Shown here piece by piece: positions 16,804 through 26,900 of a stretch of DNA of 64,000 nucleotides. Below the pieces are notes generated by a model, which made no database searches, was not told the DNA's origin, and was given only the letters and a program-made list of their open reading frames with translations. The position numbers and the translations under genes are program-made. This DNA comes from UBA3700 sp963592135 (GTDB lineage Bacteria; Bacillota; Clostridia; Christensenellales; UBA3700), in contig CAVAVP010000030.1 in assembly GCA_963592135.1 (NCBI GenBank), forward strand, positions 1 to 64,000. Direction: 5' to 3'. Every line of letters starts with the position of its first letter. Position 1 is the stretch's first letter.

Positions 16804-18486
16804 TTACATTTTCTTTGGCGTTGCAATTCCTAAAATTTTTAATGCATTAGAAAGTACTTGTTTTACACATTTTGTTAAAAGTAATCTTGCATTCTTAACA
16901 CCACTTTCTGCATTTGCTATATTACAGTCAAAATAAAATCTATTAAAGTCTTGTGATAGGGAAATAGCATATCTTGCTATTAAACATGGCTCGTACTTAT
17001 TTGCAGCATCAAGCAATGTATCTTCAAACTTTCCTAGAGTTCTGACAACCTGATAAGCAGACTCATTATTAATTCCTTTATAATCAATATCTCCAGATAT
17101 TTCCCCACACTTTTCTAAAAGAGAATTACATCTTGCATAGGTATATTGGATATAAGGACCAGTTTCTCCTTCAAAACTTAAAACTTTATCATAACTAAAT
17201 GTTATATCCTTTATTCTGCTGTTATAAAGCATTGCAAAAATTACAGCTCCAACACCTACTTGTTCTGCCACCATTTCTTTATTTTCAAGACTAGGATTTT
17301 TATCTTCAATCACCTTTAGCGCCTTACTTACTGCCGTATTTAATACATCCTCTAAAAATACTACATGTCCCTCTCTTGTAGATAATGCACCATCTTCTAG
17401 TGATACCATTCCATGAGCAACATGTACCATATCTTTTGCCCAAGGATATCCCATCATTTCTATGATCTTGAATAATTGTTTGAAATGCAAATCTTGTTGG
17501 TATGCAACAACATACAAGCATTTATAAAAATCGTAAGTTTTCTTTCTATAAAAAGCTGCTGCTAAATCACGAGTTGCATATAATGTTGCACCATCTGATC
17601 TAACAAGTAATGATGGTGGCATTTTATCATCTTCAAATTTAACTACTTGAGCGCCTTCAGATTCAACAAGTAAACCTTTTTGTTTTAATTCGTCTAAGAC
17701 TGGTTGCATCTTATCATTATAGAAGCTCTCTCCATTATAAGAATCGAAAGTAACGTCCAATTTTTTATAAATTTTATCAACTTCTTTTAATGTTATTTCT
17801 TTAAACCAATAGAATAAACCCAATGCTTCTTTATTGCCATCTTCTATTTTTTTAAACCATGCTCTTGCCTCGTCGTCAAGTTCAGGTTTTACTTCTGCTT
17901 CCTTATGAAATTTAACATAAATATCTAAAAGGCCTCTTACGCCTCTATTTTCTATATCTTGTTTATCTCCCCATAATTTATATGCAACAATTAACTTTCC
18001 AAATTGTGTGCCCCAGTCTCCTAAATGGTTTATTCCTACAACATTGTAGCCAAGGTACTTATACAACTTATAAAGCGCCGAGCCAATTGAAGTATTCAAC
18101 ATATGTCCCATATGGAAAGGTTTAGCAATATTAACTGAAGAAAAATCGATACATATAGTTTTATTATTTCCTATATTTGATGAACCATATTTTTCTTTTT
18201 TATCCATTATTTCTTGTAAAGTTTGTTTTGACAATGTTTCTTTATTTAACTTAAAGTTTAAATATCCTGCTATGGATTCAATTGTAGCAAAATCGCAAGA
18301 AATACTATTTTTTAATTCATCTGCAATTACATTAGGAGCTTTCTTAAATACTTTTGCAAATTTAAAACAAGGAAGTGCATAATCTCCCATACTAGAATCT
18401 TTTGGTAATGCAAGCAAATTATAAATTTCTTCTTGAGAAACCCCTTCTATTTTAATTAATTCACTAATACTTTTCTTATAATCCAT
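16804..18486 (-). CDS. argS: Arginyl-tRNA synthetase
   Basis: This 560-residue class I synthetase charges tRNA-Arg. It has the N-terminal additional domain, the HIGH-type motif NIAKPFHMGHMLN, NHLGDWGTQFGKL, and the KMSKS-equivalent region GALSTREGHVV. The C-terminal DALR anticodon-binding domain includes TYARCNSLL. The length is normal. Its ATG lies 2 nt after the ychF stop without a clear Shine-Dalgarno sequence, so translation is probably coupled to ychF. It is the last gene of plsY-ychF-argS. Confidence 0.97.
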   Translation of the reverse strand: MDYKKSISELIKIEGVSQEEIYNLLALPKDSSMGDYALPCFKFAKVFKKAPNVIADELKNSISCDFATIESIAGYLNFKLNKETLSKQTLQEIMDKKEKYGSSNIGNNKTICIDFSSVNIAKPFHMGHMLNTSIGSALYKLYKYLGYNVVGINHLGDWGTQFGKLIVAYKLWGDKQDIENRGVRGLLDIYVKFHKEAEVKPELDDEARAWFKKIEDGNKEALGLFYWFKEITLKEVDKIYKKLDVTFDSYNGESFYNDKMQPVLDELKQKGLLVESEGAQVVKFEDDKMPPSLLVRSDGATLYATRDLAAAFYRKKTYDFYKCLYVVAYQQDLHFKQLFKIIEMMGYPWAKDMVHVAHGMVSLEDGALSTREGHVVFLEDVLNTAVSKALKVIEDKNPSLENKEMVAEQVGVGAVIFAMLYNSRIKDITFSYDKVLSFEGETGPYIQYTYARCNSLLEKCGEISGDIDYKGINNESAYQVVRTLGKFEDTLLDAANKYEPCLIARYAISLSQDFNRFYFDCNIANAESGVKNARLLLTKCVKQVLSNALKILGIATPKKM

Positions 18487-18488
18487 AA

Positions 18489-19580
18489 TTACACATTAAA
18501 GCGGAATAAAACCACATCTCCATCTTTTATTACATAATCCTTTCCTTCGGATCTTACTTTTCCTTTTTCTTTTGCAGCATTAAACGAACCACATTCAAGC
18601 AATATTTGCCAATCCACTATTTCTGCTCTTATAAATCCTTTTTCAAAGTCTGTATGAATCTTACCTGCTGCCTGAGGAGCTTTAGTTCCTTTAGTTACCG
18701 TCCAAGCTCTTGTTTCTTTCTCTCCTGCTGTTAAATAACTTATTAACCCAAGCAACGAATAACAAGCTGAAACTAATTTATCCAAGCCGGATTTATCTAT
18801 TCCTAAATCCTTTTGGAACATTTCCTTTTCTTCCTTTGGAAGAGAAGCTATTTCTTCTTCTGCCTTTGCGCAAAGAACAATAACTTCAGAGTTTCTAGCT
18901 TTTGCATATTCTTTAACTGCAAGAACATGTTTTGAATCAGGTTGACCTAATTCCATATCTGAAATATTTGCTGCATATATAACTGGCTTTTCCGTTAATA
19001 GACAAGAATCCTTTATGATGACTTTTTCATCATCAGTAAGATTCATTAATCTAACTGGAATTCCATTTTCTAAATTCTTTTGTATTTTATCTAATAAATC
19101 AATTTCAACTTGGAATTTTTTATCTCCGCTTTTTGCTGCATTTCTAACTCTACCCGCTCTTTTTTCTATAGTTTCCATATCGGCAAAGATTAATTCATAT
19201 TCAATAGTTTCAATGTCTCTAAGTGGATCTATAGAGCCATCTACGTGAGTAATATTTGCATCTTCAAAACATCTTACTACATGAACAATTGCATCAACTT
19301 CTCTTATATGAGATAAAAATTTATTACCTAGTCCTTCTCCTTTTGAAGCCCCCTTTACAAGTCCTGCTATATCCACGAATTCAAGCACAGTTGGTGTTAT
19401 TTTTTTTGAGTTATAAAGTGCAGCTAATTTATCTAGTCTTTCATCAGGAACTGCAACAATTCCTACATTTGGCTCAATTGTACAGAATGGATAATTTGCG
19501 CATTCTGCTCCTGCTTGTGTAATTGCGTTAAATAATGTTGATTTACCTACGTTTGGTAATCCTACTACTCCTAGTTTCAT
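18489..19580 (-). CDS. ychF: Redox-regulated ATPase/GTPase YchF (OLA1 family)
   Basis: This 363-residue Obg-related P-loop NTPase has the G1 motif GLPNVGKSTLFNAIT, switch region NYPFCTIEPN, G3 DIAGLVKGASKGEGLGN, and the C-terminal TGS domain ending in VLFRFNV. YchF proteins prefer ATP and bind ribosomes. AGAGG precedes the ATG. One nucleotide separates it from plsY and two from argS. Confidence 0.97.
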   Translation of the reverse strand: MKLGVVGLPNVGKSTLFNAITQAGAECANYPFCTIEPNVGIVAVPDERLDKLAALYNSKKITPTVLEFVDIAGLVKGASKGEGLGNKFLSHIREVDAIVHVVRCFEDANITHVDGSIDPLRDIETIEYELIFADMETIEKRAGRVRNAAKSGDKKFQVEIDLLDKIQKNLENGIPVRLMNLTDDEKVIIKDSCLLTEKPVIYAANISDMELGQPDSKHVLAVKEYAKARNSEVIVLCAKAEEEIASLPKEEKEMFQKDLGIDKSGLDKLVSACYSLLGLISYLTAGEKETRAWTVTKGTKAPQAAGKIHTDFEKGFIRAEIVDWQILLECGSFNAAKEKGKVRSEGKDYVIKDGDVVLFRFNV

Positions 19581-19581
19581 T

Positions 19582-20259
19582 TTATTTCCTCTTTAATATA
19601 TCTTCTTCTATAATATCGTCTTTTTCTTCTTTTACATCAAGTACTTTAACTTTATTTTCTCCAGATAAACTCAATGTATTTTCTTCACCTTTTATCAATC
19701 TTTTTATATTTCCTCTATGTGCAACAATTACAAGCACCCACCATATTGCTATTATAACTATTGCCCACCATGTATTTCTACATAAATATATTGCATGTCC
19801 AGCAAACACAGATACTGCTAAAAAAGAACCTATAAACCCATATTTTATTACAAACAGGAATATTATTAGCACTATAAGTGTAATTATACCAGCAATTGGA
19901 GAGATTGCTATATACACACCCATTGTTGTTGCAACACCCTTTCCTCCTCTGAACTTATCAAAAATTGGAAATATGTGTCCAAGCACAACGCAAAAGCCCA
20001 TGATTATTGCAAATACATAAGGATTAGTAGTTACAAATCTGCCAATTAATGCAAACCCTAGTCCTTTTAAAGCATCTAAAACAAAAACCAAAACACCCCA
20101 TCCTTTTCCTACAGAGCGCAATACATTCATTGTTCCAGGGTTTCCACTGCCTAATCTTTTTATATCTTTATTTTTTATTTTTGATATAACTGTTGCAAAA
20201 TTAATAGAACCTATTAAATAAGCAGCTATGCATATTAAAAAAATGTATTTTATTTCCAT
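19582..20259 (-). CDS. plsY: Acyl-phosphate glycerol-3-phosphate acyltransferase
   Basis: This multi-pass membrane enzyme transfers acyl groups from acyl-phosphate to glycerol-3-phosphate, the first step of phospholipid synthesis. The conserved motifs are RLGSGNPGTMNVLR, HIFPIFDKFRGGKGVAT and a third near GFIGSF, all on cytoplasmic loops. The ATG at 20259 (225 aa) follows AAAGAGA. The longer frame from 20301 includes the promoter and is rejected. The charged C-terminal tail (about 35 residues, Lys/Glu-rich) is longer than usual. It is the first gene of the plsY-ychF-argS operon. Confidence 0.95.
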   Translation of the reverse strand: MEIKYIFLICIAAYLIGSINFATVISKIKNKDIKRLGSGNPGTMNVLRSVGKGWGVLVFVLDALKGLGFALIGRFVTTNPYVFAIIMGFCVVLGHIFPIFDKFRGGKGVATTMGVYIAISPIAGIITLIVLIIFLFVIKYGFIGSFLAVSVFAGHAIYLCRNTWWAIVIIAIWWVLVIVAHRGNIKRLIKGEENTLSLSGENKVKVLDVKEEKDDIIEEDILKRK

Positions 20260-20281
20260 ATTAAATCTCTTTACTGCCGTT

Positions 20282-20311
20282 ATTTTATCACATATACGCA
20301 ACTTCTAACAA
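20282..20311 (-). promoter_or_regulatory. Promoter of plsY-ychF-argS
   Basis: On the minus strand TTGTTA (20311-20306), 18 nt, and an extended -10 TGATAAAAT (TAAAAT at 20287-20282), 22 nt upstream of the plsY ATG. Confidence 0.6.
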
Positions 20312-20410
20312 CTTAAACACCTCTTTAGTATAAATTGTGTTATTTGAAAAAGTAAATTTCAGTGCACATTTTAGAAGTTTTAAAAATTTAACAACCCATT
20401 TATTTAGCAG

Positions 20411-21099
20411 TTAGAACAACATTAAAGATAAAATCTTTGAAACATAATAATCCGCTTTAACTACTATCGTGAATCTTTGAATAAACATTATCATATAAAT
20501 CTGCATTGTTATTAAACCGTCTCTAATTTCACATTTATTTTTATTTCCAAATACATACCCAGTAAATAATTTATAATTACCATTTTTATCAACTGATTTT
20601 GAATAAAACATTCTTTTAAATAAAAAATAACTTCTTTACTGACACCATTAGCCCATAAAAATTCCTCGAAACCCAAAGGATACATTTTAATTTCATTAAT
20701 TGCACCCATTGGATAAAGATATGTTTTAATGTAATCCCAAGCAAGGAACCGCTTGTAATATAGCGATATTTGTTTTCCTTTTTTAAGTATTTAAGCATTG
20801 TTATAAGATGAGAATAATATTGTATTTCGTCTAAAAAAATAATTGCATCATCTAAAGAATTTAATTTATCACCATATAAAGAACCGAGAAGCAAATAAAA
20901 AGATTTTGATTACCTTCATAATCGCTTTTTAAATCTATTTCAATACAATTTTTAATTTTTTTGATGCATTTTCTCTAATAATAAAACTTTTTCCCAATTT
21001 GTCTTGCACTATCAACAATGTCAATTTTATTATCTTTATTGTTATAATATTCTTTTAAATCAGTTTTTATTTTTCTATTAAACATACAATGCATTCTCT
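20411..21099 (-). pseudogene. Decayed AAA_14/DUF4143-type ATP-binding protein
   Basis: Fragments of one protein are readable in several frames. An N-terminal piece (about 21085-20990) carries the P-loop-like stretch DSARQIGK. A Walker B piece reads IIFLDEIQYYSHLI followed by YITSGSLLG (20616-20894). A third piece reads IKMYPLGFEEFLWANG (20512-20709). These are hallmarks of the AAA_14 ATPases often fused to DUF4143. At least two or three frameshifts and stops break it, and an assembly gap cuts off its 5' end. It is probably non-functional, although assembly error near the gap could add some of the breaks. Confidence 0.75.
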
Positions 21100-21109
21100 N
21101 NNNNNNNNN
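21100..21109. other. Assembly gap (10 N)
   Basis: Ten consecutive N mark an unresolved join of unknown true length. Sequence on either side may not be truly adjacent. Confidence 0.99.
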
Positions 21110-21182
21110 GATTTTCCAATATTTCACTTTTAGTGTGTTGTTTAATTAAAAATTTGGTATTATGCGACAGATTTTATGCATA

Positions 21183-21211
21183 TTGATTTTACATTTTTAA
21201 TTTTTTATAAT
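21183..21211 (+). promoter_or_regulatory. Promoter for the 43-codon acidic peptide
   Basis: TTGATT (21183-21188), 17 nt, TATAAT (21206-21211), about 28 nt upstream of the ATG at 21240. Confidence 0.65.
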
Positions 21212-21239
21212 AAAAAAGGGTTATGAGGGGAATTTGCTT

Positions 21240-21371
21240 ATGAAAAATATTATTTTGAATGGTCCAGAAGCACTAGAAGAAATCGATGTCGATGTTAATG
21301 AACTTGAAGATATTGAAGAAATCGATTCTGAAGAATTGAAATTAGAGGATATAGAAGCCTTAGAGGCTTAA
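21240..21371 (+). CDS. Small highly acidic peptide (43 aa)
   Basis: A strong GAGGGG ribosome site 9 nt before the ATG and a good promoter support expression. The peptide begins MKNIILNGPEALEEIDVD and ends LEDIEALEA. Seventeen of 43 residues are Asp or Glu and only two are Lys. Hydrophobic residues fall every three to four positions, predicting one amphipathic helix. It looks like an acidic RiPP-type leader without an evident core (no Cys, no GG end), or a small regulatory helix. It has no recognised family. Its stop lies 7 nt before the stop of the convergent radical-SAM gene. It starts 130 nt after the assembly gap. Confidence 0.6.
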   Translation: MKNIILNGPEALEEIDVDVNELEDIEEIDSEELKLEDIEALEA

Positions 21372-21378
21372 ATATAGC

Positions 21379-22245
21379 CTATACGCCCTCTAAATCAAAA
21401 GAAGGTATATAATCTTCACTTGCACTTTCTATGTCTTGAATAAAGGAATTATTAAAGCCTTTTTCTAATAGTTTATTAATAGCTAGTTTATATTCAACTG
21501 GTTTTATTTTTCTATTAAGTTCTGTTATATTCTTAGCCTCTCCATAAGGAATAAATTGCCCCATTAAGGATATGTAACTATCTTTATTTAAATTGTTTGT
21601 TATCCACTCTAAAACGCCTAATGTGTTTTGAATAGCATTTGGTAAAACTAAATGTCTAACAACGACTCCCTTTTTCATAAGTCCTTTTTCTATAACATCA
21701 ATGGGTTGTTGTCTTTTCATTTCACTTATAGCTTTTGTTGCCTTTTCAAAATAATCATCAACTTTTGAATATTTTTGAGACAAATTATTATCTGAATATT
21801 TTAAGTCAGGAAGATATATATCTATATATCCTTCTAATTTTTTTAAAATTTCTATCTTTTCGTAACCTGAAGTGTTATATATTATTGGAACATTAGGCCT
21901 ATAAATATCTAATGCTTTTATTATTTGGTCTACAAAATGAGTAGGGGTAACTAAGTTAATATTATTTGCACCTTTCCCTTCAAGTTCTTTCATTATCTCA
22001 ACTAATCTATTTATACTTATCTCTTTTCCAAATCCGCGAGATATTTCAAAATTTTGACAATAAACGCACTTTAGTGTACAACCTGAAAAAAATATCGTAC
22101 CGGAGCCTTTATCTCCCGATATAATTGGTTCCTCCCAAAAATGCAGTGCAGCTCTTGCTATTTTTGTTTTATTAGAAACTCCGCAATAACCATTGCTTAT
22201 ATCTCTATCAATCTTACAATTTCTTGGGCATAACTTGCATTGCAT
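21379..22245 (-). CDS. COG1313 radical SAM protein (PflX/PflA-like)
   Basis: This 288-residue protein has the radical SAM cluster motif SGCTLKCVYCQNFE (C-X3-C-X2-C) and an N-terminal Cys set CKLCPRNCKIDR...GYCGV that could bind a metal. The barrel continues through NLVTPTHFVDQI and YLPDLKYSD, all typical of the uncharacterised PflX-type group related to pyruvate formate-lyase activases. Its substrate is unknown and no glycyl-radical enzyme adjoins it. AGGAT precedes the ATG. It follows mrp after a hairpin at 22269-22290. Confidence 0.9.
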   Translation of the reverse strand: MQCKLCPRNCKIDRDISNGYCGVSNKTKIARAALHFWEEPIISGDKGSGTIFFSGCTLKCVYCQNFEISRGFGKEISINRLVEIMKELEGKGANNINLVTPTHFVDQIIKALDIYRPNVPIIYNTSGYEKIEILKKLEGYIDIYLPDLKYSDNNLSQKYSKVDDYFEKATKAISEMKRQQPIDVIEKGLMKKGVVVRHLVLPNAIQNTLGVLEWITNNLNKDSYISLMGQFIPYGEAKNITELNRKIKPVEYKLAINKLLEKGFNNSFIQDIESASEDYIPSFDLEGV

Positions 22246-22268
22246 AATAATCCTACTTATATAGACTA

Positions 22269-22290
22269 TAGGCCCTAAATTAAGGGCCTA
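22269..22290 (-). terminator. Perfect GC-rich hairpin between mrp and the radical SAM gene
   Basis: TAGGCCCT (22269-22276) and AGGGCCTA (22283-22290) form an 8-bp perfect stem with a 6-nt loop. No clear T-run follows on the minus strand, so it may be a weak terminator or an mRNA-processing hairpin. Confidence 0.5.
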
Positions 22291-22295
22291 ATTGT

Positions 22296-23105
22296 TTATT
22301 TTATTAATTCCTTAATCAAAGAATCCAAATCGTTTCCTTCATATTGTTCCACAAGTCCTAAGTCTGTCATTTCACTTAGTTTTGGATCAATTGGAAGAGA
22401 AGCGGACACTTTAATATTAAATTCTTGAGCAATTTCGTCTACCTTGTTTTTTCCAAATATAAAATGTTTTTCTTTACAATTTGGACAAACAAAATATGAC
22501 ATGTTTTGAACTATTCCAACAATTGGAACATTCATCATTCTAGCCATCTTAACTGCTTTTTCAACAATCATTGATACTAGATCTTGAGGAGAGGTTACTA
22601 TAATAATTCCATCTATTGGGAGTGATTGGAATACAGTTAACGTAACATCACCTGTTCCCGGTGGCATATCTACATACATATAGTCTATATTGCCCCAGTA
22701 AGTTTCTGTAAAAAATTGTCTTACTGCACTATTTATAATAGAACTTCTCCAAACAACAGGATCTGATGGATTTTGAAGGAACATATTCATACTAACGACC
22801 TTTATTCCTGTCATTGTTTCCATAGGAAGAATTCCATATTTACTTCCTTCTGCAAGGCCTGTTAACCCAAATTCTTTACACATAGAAGGTCCTGTAATAT
22901 CCGCATCTAATACCGCAACATTAAATCCTTCACGTCTTGTTAAAGTTGAAAGGAGAGATGTGACCATACTCTTTCCGACTCCACCTTTTCCTGAAACGAC
23001 CGCATAAACTTTCTTTACCTTTGAATGATCTTCTACTTTAAACTTCTCTATTTTAGAAGAACATTTTTCATTGCAAGAAGAACAATCATGATTACAATCC
23101 GACAT
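22296..23105 (-). CDS. Mrp/NBP35-type Fe-S cluster carrier ATPase
   Basis: This 269-residue ATPase is of the ApbC/Mrp type that scaffolds and delivers Fe-S clusters. The deviant Walker A is SGKGGVGKSMVTSLL, Walker B-like blocks are VLDADITGPS and YMYVDMPPGTGDV, and the C-terminal CxxC is VCPNCKEKH. An unusual N-terminal Cys/His run CNHDCSSCNEKC could bind another metal, as in NBP35. GGAGTTAAGGG precedes the ATG. It lies 21 nt downstream of the epimerase-like gene and upstream of a radical SAM gene, a plausible cluster client. Confidence 0.95.
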   Translation of the reverse strand: MSDCNHDCSSCNEKCSSKIEKFKVEDHSKVKKVYAVVSGKGGVGKSMVTSLLSTLTRREGFNVAVLDADITGPSMCKEFGLTGLAEGSKYGILPMETMTGIKVVSMNMFLQNPSDPVVWRSSIINSAVRQFFTETYWGNIDYMYVDMPPGTGDVTLTVFQSLPIDGIIIVTSPQDLVSMIVEKAVKMARMMNVPIVGIVQNMSYFVCPNCKEKHFIFGKNKVDEIAQEFNIKVSASLPIDPKLSEMTDLGLVEQYEGNDLDSLIKELIK

Positions 23106-23126
23106 TCCCTTAACTCCTTTTTGTTT

Positions 23127-23996
23127 CTATATTATTATAGAATAAGACATATCAAATTCCATATTTTTATCTAATCTATTTATAAGTTCTTTATCTTTAA
23201 GTTCAAGATTTCTTTCTTCTAAATCTGGAATCCCATGCCATGGTTCTATACATATATATGCACCATAATTTTCATTTGACCAAATTGCCAAAACTTTTGG
23301 ATTATTAACTTTCATCTTTATATCAACACCATCACATCTATGTAATGTTAGATTATTCATATAAACATCTGTTAATAAAAGTGTTTTGTATTTTCTAAAT
23401 AGATTCTTACTTAAATCTAACTTCTTTATTTTCCCAAATTTTTCTTTACCTGTAATAAAACATCCATCTTTATTTAAAGAATAATTATTTGGCTCTATTT
23501 CATATTCAAACTCAATAGAGTTTCCATCAATATTATCCTCACCTTCTTCTCTTTTTAAAGGCAACTTCAGTGCAGGATGCCCTCCTATTCCAAAATAAAT
23601 GGCTTTTTCATCAATATTAACAACTTTATAAGAAACCTTTAATTCATTATCTATAAGTTCATAAGTTGCGAAGAACTTAAATTTATAAGGATATTGAAGC
23701 AGCGTACTTTCACTCCAAGTTAAAGATAGTATTACCATATCTTCCTTTTTAGCTTCAACCATTAGCGTTGAGTATCTACATAATCCATGGCTTTTCATAG
23801 AATATTCAACACCATCTACTGTATATTTTTGATCCTTTAGTCTTGCTACAAACGGAAATATTACAACATCTTGACCAAGCCAACTATCTTTATCTCCTTG
23901 CCATTGATACTCAATCCCATCTTTTTGTATAGATGTCATTGATCCTCCGTTTTCATTAATATTTACCTTTAAATGCTCATTTTGAATTGTTATCAT
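23127..23996 (-). CDS. Aldose 1-epimerase family protein (LacX-like)
   Basis: This 289-residue protein has the galactose-mutarotase beta-sandwich. Candidate catalytic residues are His in MKSHGLCR, His in GIGGHPALKLP, and Glu in CIEPWHGIPD. The length is normal for the LacX/YeaD-like branch, which may act on hexoses or hexose-6-phosphates. It starts 2 nt after the end of the 2147-residue surface-protein gene and precedes mrp. Confidence 0.92.
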   Translation of the reverse strand: MITIQNEHLKVNINENGGSMTSIQKDGIEYQWQGDKDSWLGQDVVIFPFVARLKDQKYTVDGVEYSMKSHGLCRYSTLMVEAKKEDMVILSLTWSESTLLQYPYKFKFFATYELIDNELKVSYKVVNIDEKAIYFGIGGHPALKLPLKREEGEDNIDGNSIEFEYEIEPNNYSLNKDGCFITGKEKFGKIKKLDLSKNLFRKYKTLLLTDVYMNNLTLHRCDGVDIKMKVNNPKVLAIWSNENYGAYICIEPWHGIPDLEERNLELKDKELINRLDKNMEFDMSYSIII

Positions 23997-23998
23997 AT

Positions 23999-26900
23999 TT
24001 AATTATCCTTAAAGATGTCATTAAAATCGTCTTTTTTCTTTTCTTTTTTCTCCACTTTCTTTTTCTCTATATTCTCTATATTTTCTTCAGAATTCTTTAC
24101 AACAACATTATTTTTTCTTAGCATACCTTTAGATAGATATACAAATACGAATCCTGTTATTCCAAGAATTACTAAAGCTCCACCTACTACAAGTAAGATA
24201 ATTGCCCATTGTGGAATACTATCTAAATCAGTTGAAGTATCAGCACTGGAACCTGTATTCAACTCATTATATTGAGAAAGAAGTGTATTGTATTTATTAT
24301 ATAATATTTCGCCTTCTTGAGTACTTCTTAATTCTTCTACATCCTTGCTAGATAAATTACTAAACATTGTTACAATTTTTTCGAATTGCTTATAGTTTTT
24401 CTCGGTAACTTCATCGCCAAAACTATTTAAACTGTTTTTAAATTTATCTAAATCAACAATATCATCTACTATGTCAATTGAAGAAGAAACTTTAATACTG
24501 TTAAAGAAAGAGGACCAAGTTGGATTATTATTAAATGCTTGTTTTACACTGTTTGAACCAACATATAAAGTTAATCCCTCAACATCGGATACATAATTTA
24601 CGAAATTACAATATAACTCATCTACATCCGAGTTATATTCGGCAAGCAATGCAGGAACTGATGTTCCACTAAAATACACACTACTTAACGATGCACAACC
24701 ATAGAATGCGGCATGTCCTATATATTTAACTGTAGCAGGTATTGTTACACTCTTTAATGATTGAGCATTATAGAATGCATAACTTGAAATATAACTTGTA
24801 TTAGCTTTAATTGAGTATGATGTAGAGGTTGAAGATATTGGATAATATGCAAGCATTAAACTTCCATTATCTAATTTTGTATAAATTATAGAATATCCAT
24901 CACTCGTTTCATCTAGAACTAAATTGTTGTTATCTTCTACACTTACAAGTGCTGATGTTCCTCCAAACACAGCCATTCCAAGGAACGTTAAAGTACTTGG
25001 CAATGTTACTTTTGTAATTTTTGTGTTTATAAACGCTAAATCCTCTATAGACTCAACGCTTCCAAGTGTTATAGCTGTTAATTTTGAACATTCTGCAAAA
25101 GCCGCATATCCTATTTCCTTACAATTAGTTAAGTCAATTCTATTTAATGCCTCGCAATATGCAAAACCATAATCGTCTACACTTTCTACTCTTGATAAAT
25201 TAATTCCACTACTTGTTGTTGGCCTAAAACCACCTATTATAAATGAACTGCTTGTTGCTAGGCTTGTACACTTATAGAAAGAACCATAGCCTACTTTTAT
25301 CGAAATCCCTTCACTTGTTGGCCACTTAACTGTAGATAAATTTTCACATCCATAGAATGCAACACCATCTATCTCTATCGTTTCATTTGTTAACGAATTG
25401 CCGATTTCAATAGATTGTAAAGAAGAGTTTGCAAAGGCTGCATATCCAATATTACTTGCCTTATTAAATGCAAGGCTATTTAATGATGTACAGCCATAGA
25501 ATGAATAATCACCCACACTTTCAATATTTGAAGTTTCTAAATTTTTTAATGAAGTACAATAAGCAAATACATACTCCCCAATACTGGTTATAGTATTTGG
25601 AATAGTAACAGTGCTTAATTTGCTTAAATAATATGTTTTATTATTTTCCGTAATAGGAGCAAAAGTATATGTTCCTAATTCTATAGAGCCATCAGAAAAT
25701 ACAACTTTTTGCAAACTTGTACACTTTGCAAATGTATATGCTCCTATTTTTTGAACCGCTCCTAGCATGGCACAAACAAGCGACGTATCTCCCTTAAATA
25801 CATAATCTCCAAGCGTTGTTGTCTTATCTTTTATATTGATTATATCAATAGAGGTATTAGCAAAGGCATGTGAACCAATATATAACTCTCCGCTGCCTTC
25901 CTTTATATTTACTGTGCTTAAATTTTCGCAGTCTTTAAAGGCGTTAGAACCGATGTAATTTACGCTTGAAGGTAGATAAACGTATTTTATATCACCGTTA
26001 CCCTCAAATGCCCCATTTTCTATTCTTTCGATGTTTGTTTGTGTTAAATCAATAGTACTTTCATTTTTTAAGTTGCTAAACACATTTTTACCAATACTCT
26101 TTATTGTTGAGTTTGTTAATATTGACTCATAATCTAATGACATCACAAGCATGTTATCAATGATTATATTTGGAGTTTTAGCTCCATCAATTGTAAAGTT
26201 TTCAAGCTTACTACAACCATTAAATGCAAGCATAGAAATTGAAATATTTGATACTGTTTCAGAATCTAAAATCACCTCGTTTAAGTTTGAACAATTTTCA
26301 AATGCATAATCTCCTACTTGAGCTACGCCCTTTAAAGTAATACTCTCCAAACATACGTCACCTGAGAATGCATGATTTTTAATAGATGTTACCTTATTAT
26401 TTGTAAATACTACTTTTTTAATTGATGCATTATTTGCAAATGCATATTCACTTATTGTTGTACAACTTTCAGGAAGTATAATAGTTTCTGCATTTTTAGC
26501 ATAAGTAAATGCCTTTGAACTTATTGCAACTATATTTTCTGAAGACAAGTCTATGTTTGTATCTAAACTAAAGCAAGCTAGAAGCACTTTATTTTCATTT
26601 ATATAAGTCTCTGGAGATACAGTTACTTTATATTCTTCAATTGTTATTCCATCAGCCTTTATTGTAACTATTGTTGAACCTGCACTTTTTGCCGTTAATA
26701 TCCCATTTGCTTCTGAAACAATTTGAGAATCTAAAATTTCTATAGAAATATTTATAGGATTTTCTACATAATTATAGTTATAAGGAGTATAACTATATTC
26801 AAATCTTAATGATTCATTTGGAGCTAGTTTTATTTCTTCGCTTTCAATATCTATATTAAAGAAGGACTCACCATCTTCTGTTATGGTATTTTTCATTATA

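Noticed and set aside
21240..22245. RiPP cluster made of the acidic peptide and the COG1313 radical SAM protein
   Set aside because: The radical SAM protein lacks a SPASM or peptide-binding RRE domain and belongs to the PflX-like group; the genes are convergent and the peptide has no core.
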